A DNA stretch of 64,000 nucleotides from Apostichopus japonicus (Eukaryota; Echinodermata; Holothuroidea; Aspidochirotida; Stichopodidae): NCBI RefSeq assembly GCF_037975245.1, contig NC_092568.1, positions 1,302,001 through 1,366,000 of the forward strand, read 5' to 3'. This document shows, piece by piece, positions 30,909 to 64,000 of the stretch (positions are counted from its first letter, which is position 1; every line of letters begins with the position of its first letter). The position numbers and the translations under genes were made by a program. Below the pieces are notes generated by a model. It was given only the letters and a program-made list of their open reading frames with translations. It did no database searches and was not told the DNA's origin.

Positions 30909-31432
30909 CATAGGCGTAGGAGGCGGGGGGCTGGGGAGGCTGCAGCCCCCCAACCAAATTTTGGGTGAAAATTCGGGCAAGATGCTGAGAATTTTTCGGG
31001 CACCCACTGAAAAAAGAAAAATTTGCATTGTGTTTTTCAATTTTTTTTGTGTGAAAATTCGGGCAATATGCTGAGAATTTTCGGGCACCTACTGAAAGAA
31101 GAATAATTTGCAATGTGTTTTTCAATGGTTAAACTGATATTATTATTATCGTTATTATTGTAACGACTTCCCCAATAATTATAACCAATATGGAAGGGTA
31201 ATAACACGGAAAATATAATCAAAATTTTTCACGCGCTTCGCGTGCGTTCAACATCTTACTGCGCATATCATAGGCATTTATCGGTTATTTGCATGCGATG
31301 TAATAACCGATGAATGCCTATATGATATGCACATTAGGATGTTGGGCGCGCGAAAAATTGTGGTTATATTTTTCGGGCAAGTCGTTACAGCCCCCCCCCC
31401 CCCCCAAATCAAATTAGGCTCCTACGCCTATG
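30909..31432. mobile_element. TIR transposon family T1, copy 1 (524 bp), 8-bp target duplication
   Basis: The ends are CATAGGCGTAGGAG and its inverse. The flanking direct repeat is GGTACGCT (30901-30908 and 31433-31440). The interior has two ~90-bp direct modules (TTCGGGCA...GCTGAGAATTTT) and a nested inverted repeat (about 31161-31389, edged by GTAACGACTT and AAGTCGTTAC). The 8-bp duplication and CA-terminus suggest a hAT-like non-autonomous element. A second copy is at 37563-37990. Confidence 0.88.
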
Positions 31433-31628
31433 GGTACGCTGTTTAATAATCATATTTATAATGAAAAAAAAACACCAACCATAATTATTGTTTCCCTCTG
31501 GGATATATAAAGTTATACTTACTTACTTACTTGTCTCCTTTAAATCAAAATTAAACTGTAAAAAAAAAATGAAATTGAAACCAACTCTGCAGATAGTGGT
31601 TACTCGCCTATGAATCAAACAGGTTTGT

Positions 31629-64000
<32,372 letters not shown>

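Larger units (their letters stand above)
26457..31628. other. 5' flank of the MULE-derived gene and intergenic region up to the SLCO 3' end
   Basis: No coding exon recognised. It holds the large inverted repeat at 28492-29045, a 94-bp inverted-repeat element at 30133-30226, two CRE-like palindromes and a transposon with 8-bp target duplication at 30909-31432. A minus-strand frame at 28507-28259 could be part of a 5' UTR but shows no domain. Confidence 0.55.

Overview
The window is metazoan nuclear DNA: small exons with GT-AG introns, long AT-rich introns, abundant microsatellites, LINE 3' ends and DNA-transposon remnants. Protein content and repeat style suggest a marine invertebrate deuterostome, most likely an echinoderm. 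This is inference from family resemblance; no species marker was seen.

Layout. (1) 1-1269 (+): the last two coding exons of cytosolic malate dehydrogenase (MDH1). (2) 13999-5677 (-): a complete six-exon, 593-residue ZU5-UPA-Death-domain protein (UNC5C-like), convergent with MDH1. (3) 26442-18918 (-): a five-exon, 940-residue nuclear protein with a serine/threonine-rich N-terminus, a KKRK basic motif, two C2H2 zinc fingers, a MULE-type transposase core that appears to have lost both catalytic Asp residues, and a SWIM finger; a possible alternative last exon lies at 24363-24203. (4) 62634-31629 (-): a complete eight-coding-exon SLCO/OATP transporter, 683 residues. The reading frame closes to a whole number of codons across every splice junction in genes 2, 3 and 4, which strongly supports the models. 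Genes 2-4 lie head to tail on the minus strand. Their products are not known to act together.

The most unusual structure lies in the 19.3-kb intron between SLCO exons 3 and 4. A 12,251-bp fold-back element (42987-55237) has perfect 41-bp terminal inverted repeats and is flanked by a 9-bp direct repeat, GTTGCAAAT. Inside each end is a tandem array of a ~181-bp monomer (about 27 and 21 copies), the two arrays in opposite orientation around a ~3-kb core. This resembles Drosophila FB and sea urchin TU fold-back transposons and, by target-site size, Mutator-like elements. A ~170-bp stretch just inside its right end is clearly homologous to the DNA holding the start codon and first exon of the ZU5-Death-domain gene, about 41 kb away.

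Other repeats include a two-copy family with 8-bp target duplications (30909-31432 and 37563-37990), a hAT-like element (3804-4096), a two-copy MITE family (18432-18783 and 59435-59785), a second fold-back element built on a minisatellite (42184-42693), a ~200-bp-armed inverted repeat (28492-29045), three LINE 3' fragments, and several long TA and ATC arrays. All calls come from reading the sequence by eye; no database search was possible.
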